Assembly: GCA_019239965.1 (NCBI GenBank)
Contig: JAFAZC010000050.1
Location: 1 to 64,000, forward strand
Source of the DNA: Kutzneria sp.
GTDB taxonomy: Bacteria; Actinomycetota; Actinomycetes; Mycobacteriales; Pseudonocardiaceae
Length of the DNA: 64,000 nucleotides
Direction of reading: 5' to 3'
Shown here: positions 43,587-52,569 of the stretch, one piece after another
Position numbering within the stretch: position 1 is the stretch's first letter
How the letters are laid out: the number at the start of each line of letters is the position of its first letter
Position numbers and translations under genes: made by a program
Notes under the pieces: generated by a model
What the model was told of the DNA's origin: nothing
Seen by the model: the letters and a program-made list of their open reading frames with translations, nothing else
The model's database searches: none

Positions 43587-43777
43587 TCGCTGGTGTCACG
43601 AGGTCGCCATGCGGGGACTGCGTGCAGGACACCGATCACTGCCATGGCACCCTGATCATGCACACCGACGGCACCGAGGAATGTGTGGACGGTAGGTGTG
43701 CTGGCGTGTACGCCGACCGGCACCACCTGGTCGTAGCGTGCTGGACCATGTTCAGTGACTGCGACTGCCTTGAGTGA
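43583..43777 (+). CDS. Small Cys/His-rich protein between ku and the ligase
   Basis: 64 residues; the ATG overlaps the ku stop (ATGA). It holds eight Cys and five His in a metal-site-like layout: PCGDCVQDTDHCHGTLI, EECVDGRCAG, HHLVVACW and DCDCLE. The spacing is suggestive of a zinc-binding mini-protein. It overlaps the following ligase frame, so the three genes are translationally linked and a role in Ku/ligase end joining is suggested. Homologues next to ku or ligD occur in some actinomycetes as far as I recall, without known function. Confidence 0.7.
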   Translation: MIAGVTRSPCGDCVQDTDHCHGTLIMHTDGTEECVDGRCAGVYADRHHLVVACWTMFSDCDCLE

Positions 43778-44783
43778 CACTGAGGGCATGGGGTCGGGCC
43801 CCGAACCGCCCGCAAGGGTGGAACCCATGCTGGCCGTTTCCGGTGCCGTGCCGGTCGGTCCCGGATGGGCTCTGGAGTTCAAGTGGGACGGTGTTCGTGC
43901 GGTCAGCACCACGGGTTCCCATCAAACACGGCTGTGGGCGAGAAACGGCAACGACGTGACGCGGTCGTACCCGGAGCTGGAGGTTCTCGCTGACCTGCTG
44001 GACGGACGGCGCGCCGTACTCGACGGGGAGATCGTGGTCCTCGGCCCAGACGGGCGCCCCCGTTTCGACCTACTGCAACGGCGCATGCACGTGCACGGTC
44101 CTCCTGAAACGCTGATGAGGAGCACGCCGGTCGCATACTTCGTCTTCGATCTGCTGCACCTGGACGGTCGCTCACTGGTGGATCAGCCTTACCAGCGCAG
44201 GAAAGAGCTGCTCGGCGAGCTCGGCCTCGACAGGGCCGCGGCCCACGTGCGGGTGCCGCCGTACTACCTCGACGTGGACGGCCGGCACCTGGTGGATATC
44301 GCCCGTGCCCACGGGTTGGAGGGAGTGGTCGCCAAGCGCGTCGCCTCTCGGTATGAGCCGGGACGCCGATCACCGGCTTGGGTGAAGACCGCGCTGATGA
44401 CCACTCAGGAGGTCCTTATCGGTGGCTGGAAACCTGGCGAGGGCCGGCGAGCCGGCACCATCGGCTCACTGCTGCTGGGGGCCTGCGATGACGATGGTCG
44501 GCTGGTCTACCTCGGCCATGTCGGCACTGGCTTCACTGATCGGATGCTGCACGAGTTGGCGGCCCGGCTCGCGCCGCTGCGATGCGAGAGCAGCCCATTC
44601 GACGAATCCGTGCCGCGTGAACACGCCCGCCACGCCCGCTGGGTGCGGCCGAGCTTGGTCGGTGAGGTCGAATACCGCACACTCACCGCGGATGGCCGAC
44701 TGCGGCATGCCTCGTGGAGGGGACTGCGGGCCGACAAGGATCCCGCTGAGGTCGCGGTTTCGCAGATTCGGTTGCCGCGGTGA
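43755..44783 (+). CDS. ATP-dependent DNA ligase (ligase domain of LigD type)
   Basis: 342 residues from GTG 43755; the ATG at 43788 is an equally plausible start. The nucleotidyl motif EFKWDGVRA holds the catalytic Lys near residue 45. DGEIVVL, EGVVAKR and WVKTA are motifs III/IV/V, and the OB-fold domain ends with the family pattern EVEYRTLTADGRLRHASWRGLR. It lacks the polymerase and nuclease domains of full LigD, so it is the split, ligase-only form and those activities would be encoded elsewhere. It joins ends held by Ku. The start overlaps the small Cys-rich gene. Confidence 0.92.
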   Translation: MTATALSDTEGMGSGPEPPARVEPMLAVSGAVPVGPGWALEFKWDGVRAVSTTGSHQTRLWARNGNDVTRSYPELEVLADLLDGRRAVLDGEIVVLGPDGRPRFDLLQRRMHVHGPPETLMRSTPVAYFVFDLLHLDGRSLVDQPYQRRKELLGELGLDRAAAHVRVPPYYLDVDGRHLVDIARAHGLEGVVAKRVASRYEPGRRSPAWVKTALMTTQEVLIGGWKPGEGRRAGTIGSLLLGACDDDGRLVYLGHVGTGFTDRMLHELAARLAPLRCESSPFDESVPREHARHARWVRPSLVGEVEYRTLTADGRLRHASWRGLRADKDPAEVAVSQIRLPR

Positions 44784-44799
44784 CCGACGGAACCGGTCG

Positions 44800-45831
44800 T
44801 TAGTGGCCGACCATGGAATCGGCCCAGTTCACCACGGCGAGGTGGTACCAGGGGGCGTCGGGGGCCAGGTTGAGGGCGTGCCCGTAGTCCCGCACCACAA
44901 AGGTCTGCAGCTTCGCCGCGGGGGCGTAGTCGGGAGCCTCGGCGGCGCGCAGAGTGTCCGCGGTGGAGCAGTCCGGGGCCGGGAAGCCGCAGAACGCCGG
45001 GTCCTTGCCCATCACGAGCATGACCGGCACGGTGATCAATTTGGAGTACGGCAGCACGGAGCCGAGCAGCACGGTGTCGAGCACCTCGCCGGGCGCGAAC
45101 TGGTCCTTGGTGGCCTCGTCGGCATTGTCCACGCCCGCAGCGGGCAGCCCAGGCTTGTGGAACGAGTCGTACCTGGTGCCCGCCGCGGTGGTCAGGTAGC
45201 CCAGGTCCAGGCCGTGCGCCGCGAACTTCGGGTCCAGTGCGGCCGGGATCAGCGAACTGAGGATCGGCACCGCGCCCACCTCGTTGATCCCGTGTGTCAG
45301 ACCGGTGATCAGCACGCCGTCCACGTCGTGGTAGGTGCCTGCCTCGATCATCGTGATCGCGGATCCGACAGAGTGCCCGCCAAGGATGACCCTGCTGAAC
45401 GCGGAGGGCACCTTGTTCCCCGTGCGCAGCGCCTGGATGGCCTGGTGTACGACGGTGGCCTGGCTGAACGAGGTCAACAGTGCGCTGGCGGGTTTGGAAC
45501 TGCGACCGGTCCCCAGCCGGTCGAGGGTGAAGGTGGCGTATCCGGCCTTGTTCATCGCCAAGCGGTACGAGCGGACCTCAGGTGTGTACGGATAATCCCA
45601 GTAGCTGCTGTTGTAGGACGCTCCCGGCACGAGCACCTGGACGGTTCGCGCGCCGTCTGGTGCGCACAGCTTCCCGTACAAGGTCTGCGATGTTCCGAGA
45701 AGCGACACGGGCACGTTCACGTCCTGACAGGACGTGTGCGCCGCGTCCGCCTGCCCGGGCACGGTGGACAGACCGAGTCCCACGGCTGCCAGCGTGAACG
45801 CGAGGGTCCGTGACAAGTAGCGGTATCGCAA
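44800..45831 (-). CDS. Secreted alpha/beta-hydrolase (lipase/esterase)
   Basis: 343 residues from a TTG at 45831 with GGAGG nine bases upstream. Signal peptide to about residue 30 (LAFTLAAVGLGLSTVPGQADA). The mature part has LVPGASYNSSYWDYPY (oxyanion region), GHSVGSA as nucleophile elbow (about residue 165) and a C-terminal RDYGHALNLAP with His. The overall pattern is that of a Ser esterase or lipase of the alpha/beta fold; the substrate is unknown. It is convergent with the ligase gene and precedes the P450. Confidence 0.85.
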   Translation of the reverse strand: MRYRYLSRTLAFTLAAVGLGLSTVPGQADAAHTSCQDVNVPVSLLGTSQTLYGKLCAPDGARTVQVLVPGASYNSSYWDYPYTPEVRSYRLAMNKAGYATFTLDRLGTGRSSKPASALLTSFSQATVVHQAIQALRTGNKVPSAFSRVILGGHSVGSAITMIEAGTYHDVDGVLITGLTHGINEVGAVPILSSLIPAALDPKFAAHGLDLGYLTTAAGTRYDSFHKPGLPAAGVDNADEATKDQFAPGEVLDTVLLGSVLPYSKLITVPVMLVMGKDPAFCGFPAPDCSTADTLRAAEAPDYAPAAKLQTFVVRDYGHALNLAPDAPWYHLAVVNWADSMVGH

Positions 45832-45854
45832 GGGAAACTACCTCCAGAAGCGGG

Positions 45855-47207
45855 TCACGCGGTGCGCGGTTCGACCGTCATCGGCAGCTGGCTCGGGTAC
45901 GCGGCGCCGGTGACTTTCTGGTGGACTGGCTTTCCCGCGACGGGAACCAGTCGCCACCGGGCGGCGAGGGTGGCCGCGGCGACGGTGATCTCGGTTAGGG
46001 CGAAGACGTTACCGATGCACTGGTGGACACCGGCACTGAAGGGCACGTAGGCCCCCTTGGGCAGAGCCGATATCCGGTCGGGCGTGAACCGGTCGGGGTC
46101 GAACCGGTCCGGATCGGGGAACGTGCGCGGATCGTGGTGCAGTGCATGCGGACTGAGCGTGACTTCGGTGCCGGGCGGAAGCCGCACGCCGCCGAGCTCC
46201 ACCTCGGCGCAGGTGCGCCGCATGAGTAGCCAGATCGGGTAGCAGCGCAGGACCTCGTGCGCGATCTGCCGGGTGTAGACCAGCTTGGGGACATCGTCCG
46301 CGGTGACCTCACGGCCGCTGAGTACCTCGTCGACTTCGGCGTGCAGTCGCTGCTCGATTCGACGATCGCGTGCCACTTCATGGAAGAACCAGGACAGAGC
46401 CAGTCCACTCGGTTCGATACCGCCGGTGAGCAGCGTGACGACCTCATCGTAGACCTGCTGGTCGCTCATGCCCTCACCGGTGTCCGCGTCCCGGGCAAGC
46501 AGCAGCATGGACAGCACGTCGCCACGGTCGGTGCCGTCGGCCCGACCCGCGGCGATCACCTCACGCACGATTGTCCGCAGTCGTGTGATGGCCTGGTCGA
46601 ACCGACGGTTGCCGGGAATCGGCAGCTTCTGCAGGAACGCGGGGGACAGTGCGCGGATCATGCCCTGCTTGATCACGATGGGCATGGAACGCTGTGCCTC
46701 TCCGATCGCGGCGGCCCCCAGCTCGGTGGAGAACAGCGTCTCCCCAGCGATGTCCACCGCCAGTTTCTGCATGGCGAGGTCGAACTGGACGACCTGGCCG
46801 GCAGCCCATGTGTCGGCGAGCTGCGTGGCGCGGCGCGCCATCACGGCGGTGTAGTCGGTGATGCGCTCGCGGTGGAAGGCGGGTTGGACCAGGCGGCGCT
46901 GGCGGCGGTGGAAGGCGCCGTTGGACATCGCGATGCCGTTGCCGAAGTGCGGCCGGAACCGGTCGAACATAATTCCCTTCTCGAACCGGTTGCCGTCGGT
47001 GACAAGGACTTGGTGCACCAGCTCCGGGCTGGTGACGACGTAGGTCGGCAGCGGGCCGAGGTAGATCCTCACCAGGTCTCCGTGCGCGCGCAGCGAGGAG
47101 GTGAAGCCGACGCGTCGGCGCAACAGTCCTGGTGTGTGTCCCAGCAGCGGCCAGCGTCCGGGGGCGACCGGGACGGCGTCGAGGGGGTTGTCCGGCTGGG
47201 CAGTCAT
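45855..47207 (-). CDS. Cytochrome P450
   Basis: 450 residues; ATG at 47207 after GGAGCGGAG. It has the heme-binding loop FSAGVHQCIGN with Cys397, the EVLR ExxR pair, and PDRFDPDRFTPDR before the heme. The I-helix reads LTGGIEPSGLALSW, where the conserved oxygen-activating Thr is Pro. This is notable because the Thr is almost universal in hydroxylating P450s, so the catalysis may be altered. Related to pentalenene oxygenase-type bacterial P450s in general look. A redox partner gene is not adjacent. Substrate unknown. Confidence 0.9.
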   Translation of the reverse strand: MTAQPDNPLDAVPVAPGRWPLLGHTPGLLRRRVGFTSSLRAHGDLVRIYLGPLPTYVVTSPELVHQVLVTDGNRFEKGIMFDRFRPHFGNGIAMSNGAFHRRQRRLVQPAFHRERITDYTAVMARRATQLADTWAAGQVVQFDLAMQKLAVDIAGETLFSTELGAAAIGEAQRSMPIVIKQGMIRALSPAFLQKLPIPGNRRFDQAITRLRTIVREVIAAGRADGTDRGDVLSMLLLARDADTGEGMSDQQVYDEVVTLLTGGIEPSGLALSWFFHEVARDRRIEQRLHAEVDEVLSGREVTADDVPKLVYTRQIAHEVLRCYPIWLLMRRTCAEVELGGVRLPPGTEVTLSPHALHHDPRTFPDPDRFDPDRFTPDRISALPKGAYVPFSAGVHQCIGNVFALTEITVAAATLAARWRLVPVAGKPVHQKVTGAAYPSQLPMTVEPRTA

Positions 47208-47342
47208 CTCCGCTCCCTGCGGGGTCCATGAGGCGACCCACCGTATTAGGTTCGTTGGCTCAACGGGAGCACCCGATCAGGTCATGCCCGTATGCACCCA
47301 GGAGGGGCTTCGGTAAGGTGCCTGCAGATTTTGGGAGGCGTC

Positions 47343-48164
47343 GTGACCGAAAGACCGCAGGACTGGGTGCCGCCGGAGGTCGATCCCACCCATCCCAGCA
47401 TGGCTCGGGTGTACGACTACATGCTCGGCGGTGCGCACAACTTCGCCGTGGACAGGGCGGTGGCCGACCAGACCGAGAAGTTGATGCCGGGGTCGCGGCA
47501 GATCGCCCGGCTCAACCGCGCCTTCCTCGGACGTGCCGTGCGGTTTCTCGTCGAATCCGGTGTCCGGCAGTTCCTCGACATCGGCTCGGGTGTGCCGACC
47601 GTGGGCAACGTGCACGAGATCGCCCACAAGATCGCTCCGGACAGCCGCGTGATGTACGTGGACAAGGACCCGGTCGCGGTGGCGCACAGCCAGCTCATCC
47701 TCGCCGACACCGCGAACGCCGGCGTGATCAGGGCGGACATGCGTGACCCTGAGGAGATCATCGGCCACCCGCGCACGCGCGAGCTGCTGAACTTCGACGA
47801 GCCTGTCGCGGTGCTCATGGTGTTCATGCTGCACTGGGTTGCCGACCAGGACGACCCCTACAGCCTCGTCGCCCGCTACATGGCGGCCATGCCCAGCGGC
47901 AGCTATCTGGTCGTGTCCCATGTCACGGCGGACCACCGGGAGGACCAGATCGGTGGGGTCGCCAAGATGATCGAGGGCAGGTCCGACACCGAACGACTCA
48001 ACTATCGCACGCACAGCGAGGTGCTGCGTTTCTTCGAGGGCATGGACCTTGTCGAGCCGGGGCTGGTCGGGTGCGGTGTGTGGCGTCCTGCGCACTCCGG
48101 TGACTTCTCCGACGACGTCGACTTCAACCGGCACGTATACGCCGGCGTGGCTCGCAAGCCATAG
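47343..48164 (+). CDS. SAM-dependent methyltransferase, DUF574 family
   Basis: 273 residues from GTG 47343, four bases after GGGAGG. N-terminal PSMARVYDYMLGGAHNFAVDRAVAD is the family mark, then FLDIGSGVPTVGNVHEIA as SAM motif, YVDKDPVAVAHSQ and VVSHVTAD. PF04672-type actinobacterial methyltransferases are abundant and their substrates are mostly unknown. It is divergent from the P450 with a 135-bp gap, so shared regulation is possible but unproven. Confidence 0.9.
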   Translation: MTERPQDWVPPEVDPTHPSMARVYDYMLGGAHNFAVDRAVADQTEKLMPGSRQIARLNRAFLGRAVRFLVESGVRQFLDIGSGVPTVGNVHEIAHKIAPDSRVMYVDKDPVAVAHSQLILADTANAGVIRADMRDPEEIIGHPRTRELLNFDEPVAVLMVFMLHWVADQDDPYSLVARYMAAMPSGSYLVVSHVTADHREDQIGGVAKMIEGRSDTERLNYRTHSEVLRFFEGMDLVEPGLVGCGVWRPAHSGDFSDDVDFNRHVYAGVARKP

Positions 48165-48181
48165 TCGCCCGCCCGGCGTGT

Positions 48182-49135
48182 TCAGCGGGGCTGGCGAAAC
48201 GTGCGCCGGTAGCTGTCCGGTCCGACGCCGAGTTCGGCATGTAGCCGGCGGCGCAGGTTTGCCGCCGTGCCAAGGCCCGCGCTTCGGGCGACCCGCTCGA
48301 CCGGCAGCTCCGTGGTCTCCAGAAGCCGCTGCGCGTAACGAATACGCTGAGCGCGCAGCCATCGACCCGGTGGAACACCGGTGGCGGCGAGGAACTCCCG
48401 GTGCAGGGTCCGCGTGCTCATCCCGGCGTGTGCTCGCAGATCACCGACACCGATGGGTTCCGCGAGCCTCGTGATCGCCCAGTCCATGGTGGACGCGATT
48501 CCGGTCCTCGGGGAGCGTGTCGGCAGCGGAAGGTCGGCGTACTGCCGCTGGCCGCCCTCCCGTATCGGCGGCATCACCAGCCGGCGGGCCACGGCCGCCG
48601 CCGACTCGGCTCCGTAGTGGCGACGGAGCAGGTGCAGATTGAGATCGAGACCTCCAACAGCGCCGGCGGAGGTGAGCAGGTCCCCATCGTCGGTGAACAG
48701 CACGTCCCGGCGGATGTCGGCGGTGGGCGCCGCCCGCTGGAGTGCGTCGAGCAGCATCCAGTGTGTCGTTGCCTGACGATGGTCCAGCAGACCGGCCGCG
48801 GCGAGAGTGAAACTGCCGGCACACAGTGAGGCGATCATGGCCCCGCTGGACGCGACCCGGCGCAGGGCTCGGCAGACGGGCGGCGGTACGTCGGCCGTGT
48901 GGTCCCTGCGGCCGCCGACGAGCACGAGCGCGCACTCGGTGAGCCCGGAAAGGCCGTGCGTGGCGCGGAGTTCGCCGTACGGACTGGTTCGCGTGTTCGC
49001 CCGCCCGACGCTGCACCAGCGCAGTTCGACCCGACCGATTCCCTCCTCGCTCCAGTCCCGACCCCAGACCTCACCGACCACGGCGAGATCGAAGGCCCGG
49101 CTTCCCGACAGGAGGAGGACGCCCACCGTCAGCAT
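48182..49135 (-). CDS. GlxA-type AraC-family regulator
   Basis: 317 residues. The first 170 residues are a DJ-1/PfpI-like domain, with VASSGAMIASLCAGSFTLAAAGLLDHRQATTHW (the nucleophile-elbow Cys region). The rest is an AraC DNA-binding domain: IGVGDLRAHAGMSTRTLHREFLAATGVPPGRWL and a second helix-turn-helix LGTAANLRRRLHAELGVGPDSYR. It resembles GlxA-family activators that respond to carnitine or other amines. It is divergent from the DUF3224 gene at 49240, so it may control it. Ligand unknown. Confidence 0.9.
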   Translation of the reverse strand: MLTVGVLLLSGSRAFDLAVVGEVWGRDWSEEGIGRVELRWCSVGRANTRTSPYGELRATHGLSGLTECALVLVGGRRDHTADVPPPVCRALRRVASSGAMIASLCAGSFTLAAAGLLDHRQATTHWMLLDALQRAAPTADIRRDVLFTDDGDLLTSAGAVGGLDLNLHLLRRHYGAESAAAVARRLVMPPIREGGQRQYADLPLPTRSPRTGIASTMDWAITRLAEPIGVGDLRAHAGMSTRTLHREFLAATGVPPGRWLRAQRIRYAQRLLETTELPVERVARSAGLGTAANLRRRLHAELGVGPDSYRRTFRQPR

Positions 49136-49239
49136 GGCGAAAAAGTATCGAACGGTGTCCGATTTGTCACTCCTTGAGTAGAGGAGAATCGGTCAGACTG
49201 GACACCGAAAATGGACGAGTGTGAGCAAAGGGAATTCGC

Positions 49240-49674
49240 ATGACCCATCACGGTGCCACGCGCACCACCAGCACTCTTGAGTTCGTCAGTCAGGAGTTTC
49301 ACCCGTATCACACCGACGAACACGGGTTCGAGCTCAAGCACGGGCAGGTGACCGAGAAGTACACGGGTCCGGACTTCACCGGGACCGGAACGGTCCGTTC
49401 ACTGCTCGCGCTCGGCAAGAACGGGTCGGGGAACTTCGGTAACCTCATTCATATCGAGGGGACGATTGGCGGCCGCAGCGGCACTTTCGTGGTGCAAGGC
49501 AGGGGCTGGCTGGAAGGGGTCGATCCGACGACCGGGGCGTGGTCGTCGGCGGGCGCCACCTGGCTCATCATTCCGGGATCCGGTACGGACGCCCTCACCG
49601 GTCTGCGCGGTGAGGGGGAGATGAGTGACAACGGCCACGGTGCCGAGATCACCATGGATTACCGGTTCGAGTGA
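49240..49674 (+). CDS. DUF3224-family protein
   Basis: 144 residues, ATG after AAAGGGAATTCGC. Pattern YTGPDFTGTGTVRSLLALG, FGNLIHIEGTIGGRSGTFVVQGRG and LTGLRGEGEMSDNGHGAEITMDYRFE, the beta-rich core of this family. It is a paralogue of the gene at 8245 (low similarity). Function unknown. It is divergent from a GlxA-type regulator. Confidence 0.85.
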   Translation: MTHHGATRTTSTLEFVSQEFHPYHTDEHGFELKHGQVTEKYTGPDFTGTGTVRSLLALGKNGSGNFGNLIHIEGTIGGRSGTFVVQGRGWLEGVDPTTGAWSSAGATWLIIPGSGTDALTGLRGEGEMSDNGHGAEITMDYRFE

Positions 49675-49726
49675 GCAATTCCACCCGGTCTCTGCCGCAG
49701 GAATTCGGCCGGGACGTTACTCTCTG

Positions 49727-50215
49727 GTGCCTGTGAGGACAGCTACCGACAGACTGTTCAGGATCGCCGTGGTGCTCAAGGGCTTGGACGGCGGTGTCCA
49801 GTTGGTGCTCGGGATCGTGTTGGCATTCCTGCCGCCTACCGCGATCACCGGCCTGGCCAACCTCGTTCTCACCAGGGATCTGCTCGGCGATCCGAACAAC
49901 GCGCTGTCCACTCACTTGTCCTCCGCCGCGCACAACTTCGCCGACGGCACGAGCCGCTGGTTCGCCATTGGCTATCTGTTGCTGCACGCGGTGGTCAAAC
50001 TCGGCTTGGTGGCGGCACTGCTTCGCGAGACCCTCCCGGCGTTTCCGATCGCGGCCGTCGTGCTGAGCGCCTTCGCCGGTTACGAGGTTTACCGGGCGGT
50101 CCGGGTCGGATCGATCGCCCTGCCGATCTTCGCGGCACTGGACGCGGCTGTGGTGTTCCTGATTCTGCGCGAGTACCGACAGCTGAGGCAGAAGTCGGCG
50201 AAACGAGCGTCCTGA
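49727..50215 (+). CDS. DUF2127-family membrane protein
   Basis: 162 residues from GTG 49727 or 49733; the upstream frame is a shadow of the DUF3224 gene. Helices LFRIAVVLKGLDGGVQLVLGIVLAFLP, WFAIGYLLLHAVVKLGLVAALLRET, FPIAAVVLSAFAGYEVYRAV and IALPIFAALDAAVVFLILREY match the PF09900 layout. The protein is membrane-embedded with four helices, function unknown. It is 52 bases from the DUF3224 gene and may share its transcript. Confidence 0.82.
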   Translation: MPVRTATDRLFRIAVVLKGLDGGVQLVLGIVLAFLPPTAITGLANLVLTRDLLGDPNNALSTHLSSAAHNFADGTSRWFAIGYLLLHAVVKLGLVAALLRETLPAFPIAAVVLSAFAGYEVYRAVRVGSIALPIFAALDAAVVFLILREYRQLRQKSAKRAS

Positions 50216-50230
50216 ACCCGCCTTGACCGT

Positions 50231-50254
50231 GTAATGTAGCGGTCCCTACGGTAA
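50231..50254. promoter_or_regulatory. TetR operator candidate overlapping a promoter
   Basis: GTAG CGGTCC CTAC at 50236-50249 is a short inverted repeat just before the TetR start, behind TTGACC and TAATGT-like promoter elements. Confidence 0.35.
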
Positions 50255-50258
50255 CGGC

Positions 50259-50927
50259 ATGGCGAGTTCCACGCGGCCTGGTCCGGATGGCGCGACGGCG
50301 GTCCGGTCCCGGGAGCTGCTGCTCGACGTAGCCGAGCGGCTGATGAGCGAGCGCGGCTACGCCGCGACACCAGTTTCGGCGATCTGCCGGGAGGCCGGTG
50401 TCGCGGTCACCTCGCTCTACTGGCATTTCGGCAGCAAGGAAAGGCTGCTGGCCACGGTGATGGAACGCGGCGCCACGCGCTGGTTCGCCGCGCTGCCGCG
50501 CTGGGACGAGCTGGACGGCGATGCCCAGACACGAGCGGAGGCCATCGTGCGCGGCGGGGCCTCCGCCGTGGGCAGGCACCCGGTGTTCCTGCGCCTGTTC
50601 TACCTGCTGGCTCTGGAGAAACCGGACGATGATGTCACCACCGAGCTGGTAGCCCGGGTGCGCGCGCACGCGACGGCCTACTTCCGTGACGCACTGGCCG
50701 GTGTGCTGTCCGCGACCAGCGAGCCGGCGATCGCTCGTGCCGCGGCAACCGAGCTGGCCGGGTTCGCGGTGGCGTTCTCGGACGGATGTTTCTTCGCCTC
50801 GCAGCTGGAACCGTCCGGGGTCGACCTCGACCGCATGTACGCCGATCTACTCACCGCGCTGCGTGCCCTCGCGCCCGCCGCGATCGAGCGCGCGGCGGGC
50901 GCACGAATCCAGGTGAAACCGCGGTGA
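50259..50927 (+). CDS. TetR-family transcriptional regulator
   Basis: 222 residues. HTH residues about 18-60: ELLLDVAERLMSERGYAATPVSAICREAGVAVTSLYWHFGSKE in parts. The rest is the TetR_C ligand-binding region with FLRLFYLLALEKPDDDVTTELVARVRAHA. The ligand is unknown. Its TGA overlaps the start of the methyltransferase remnant behind it (GTGA), which is therefore the probable target or companion. Confidence 0.9.
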   Translation: MASSTRPGPDGATAVRSRELLLDVAERLMSERGYAATPVSAICREAGVAVTSLYWHFGSKERLLATVMERGATRWFAALPRWDELDGDAQTRAEAIVRGGASAVGRHPVFLRLFYLLALEKPDDDVTTELVARVRAHATAYFRDALAGVLSATSEPAIARAAATELAGFAVAFSDGCFFASQLEPSGVDLDRMYADLLTALRALAPAAIERAAGARIQVKPR

Positions 50928-51687
50928 CCGCGCTCGCCGCCATCGATTACGGTCATAGCGTGGTGGATGCCATCTTCGAGCACCCGCGGTTGGCGGCGAT
51001 CTACGACGCACTCGACGCGGACCGCGGCGACCTCGAGGCCTACCTCGCCATCGTCGACGAGTTCGACGCCCGTCACGTACTGGACGTCGGGTGTGGCACA
51101 GGGACGTTCGCGCCGCTTCTCGCCGCGCGCGGCATCGAGGTGACCGGTGTCGACCCGGCCGGTGGCTCGCTGGATGTCGCACGGGCCAAGCCAGGCGCCG
51201 CGCGTGTGCACTGGATCCACGGTGACGCGGGGAATCTGCCGCCGCTGCGGGCTGACCTTGCCACCATGACCGGCAACGTGGCCCAGGCGATCGCAGACCC
51301 GACGGACTGGGACACGACGCTGCGGGGAATACACGGGCCTTGCGGCCGGGCGGGCGTCTGGTGTTCGAAACCCGAGATCCGGCGTACCGGGCCTGGCTGG
51401 ACTGGAACCGCGCGGCGTCACACCGGATCACCACCGTCCCGGGTGTCGGCAGGGTGGAGAGCTGGACCGATCTGGTCGAGGTCAGCGGGTCGCTGGTGAC
51501 CTTTCGGGGTACGTGGATCTTCGCCTCGGACGGACAGGTCCTGACCTCGGACTCGACCCTGCGTTTCCGGGACCGTGACGAGGTGCGAGCCTCGTTGAGC
51601 GGGCACGGATACATCGTCGACGAGATTCGCGACGCGCCCGACAGGCCAGGCCGTGAGTTCGTGTTCCTCGCGTCGCGGCCGGGGTGA
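50924..51687 (+). pseudogene. SAM-dependent methyltransferase with a single frameshift
   Basis: GTG 50924 opens a methyltransferase frame. It has HVLDVGCGTGTFAPLLAARGIEVTGVDPAGG (SAM motif) and LATMTGNVAQAI, and then breaks. At CACGGGCCTTG (51332-51342) the reading shifts by one base: the next frame goes on as LRPGGRLVFETRDPAY up to a normal end REFVFLASRPG. If one G were added to the GGG at 51335-51337, the text would read H-G-A-L-R-P-G-G and join both halves perfectly. So the gene is broken by a one-base deletion in a G run, or this is a sequencing error. It is translationally coupled to the TetR gene. Confidence 0.82.
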
Positions 51688-51702
51688 CGAGGCGTCACCT
51701 GG

Positions 51703-52569
51703 TCAGTGCCGAGCGAAGGACATCAGGATGCGTTGCCCAGGCACCGCCTGGGCGACCAGATCGACCTCGGCGTCGCGCACCACGGCCACGACCGGGTAGC
51801 CGCCGGTCACCGGATGGTCGGCGAGGAAGAGGATCGGGTTTCCGTCGGCGGGAACCTGGATGGCGCCGCGCACGACGCCCTCGCTCGGCAACTCCTGATC
51901 AATCCGGCATGGGTGTCGGCGCAGCGGCTGGCCGTCCAGGCGGATACCGATCCGGTCACTGCGGTGGGAGACCGTCCATTTCGTTGCCAACTGGCGGATG
52001 TCGGCAAGCCAGTCGGTGCGCGGGCCGGGGATCAACTGGACCGTGATCGGGTCGTTGGCCAGTGCCCGCGTCGGCGCGATGTCGACGTTCGGCCAGGTCG
52101 GTGGGGGACTACCGATGGGAAGCGAATCCCCAGGACGCAGCGGCGGCGGTCCGAGCCCGGACAGCGTGTCGGTAGCGCGCGAACCGAGCACCGGCGGGAC
52201 GTCGATACCGCCACGTACGGACACATACGTGCGCAGGCCAGCCGCCGGGGGCTCCAGCCGCAAACACTGCCCGTGCAGCAGAGTGAACGGCGAAGCATGG
52301 GCCACCGGTCTCCCGTCGACGGTGGCCGGAGCCGGGGCGCCGGTCAACGCCAGCATCACGTCGCCGTGTGCTCGCACCGCGAGCCCGCCGAAGGTGACCT
52401 CGATGCCGGCGGCGGTGTAGTCCTGGGCGACCAGCCGTGCTCCGAGCTGGAAGGACCGCCGGTCCGCCGCGCCGGACCGGCTGACCCCCTGTGACGCCAG
52501 GCCGGGTCGTCCGAGATCTTCGATCAGCGCGAGCGGCCCGGTGGCGATGACCTCCAGGTGCACCGTCAT
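51703..52569 (-). CDS. pxpC: 5-oxoprolinase subunit C (biotin-dependent carboxyltransferase/KipA domain)
   Basis: 288 residues. VIATGPLALIEDLGRPGLASQGVSRSGAADRRSFQLGARLV is the family start, then ALTGAPAPATVDGRP, YVSVRGGIDVPPVLGSRATDTLSGLGP and QELPSEGVVRGAIQVPADGNPILFLADHPVTGGYPVVAVV. It is the C-subunit of PxpABC, which opens 5-oxoproline to glutamate with ATP. Starts in the stop of pxpB (ATGA). No pxpA (LamB/YcsF) gene is next to it, so the complex would need one from elsewhere. Confidence 0.92.
   Translation of the reverse strand: MTVHLEVIATGPLALIEDLGRPGLASQGVSRSGAADRRSFQLGARLVAQDYTAAGIEVTFGGLAVRAHGDVMLALTGAPAPATVDGRPVAHASPFTLLHGQCLRLEPPAAGLRTYVSVRGGIDVPPVLGSRATDTLSGLGPPPLRPGDSLPIGSPPPTWPNVDIAPTRALANDPITVQLIPGPRTDWLADIRQLATKWTVSHRSDRIGIRLDGQPLRRHPCRIDQELPSEGVVRGAIQVPADGNPILFLADHPVTGGYPVVAVVRDAEVDLVAQAVPGQRILMSFARH

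Noticed and set aside
44800-48164. Natural-product cluster around the P450 and methyltransferase
   Set aside because: No synthase, terpene cyclase or peptide precursor is present; the genes are isolated.
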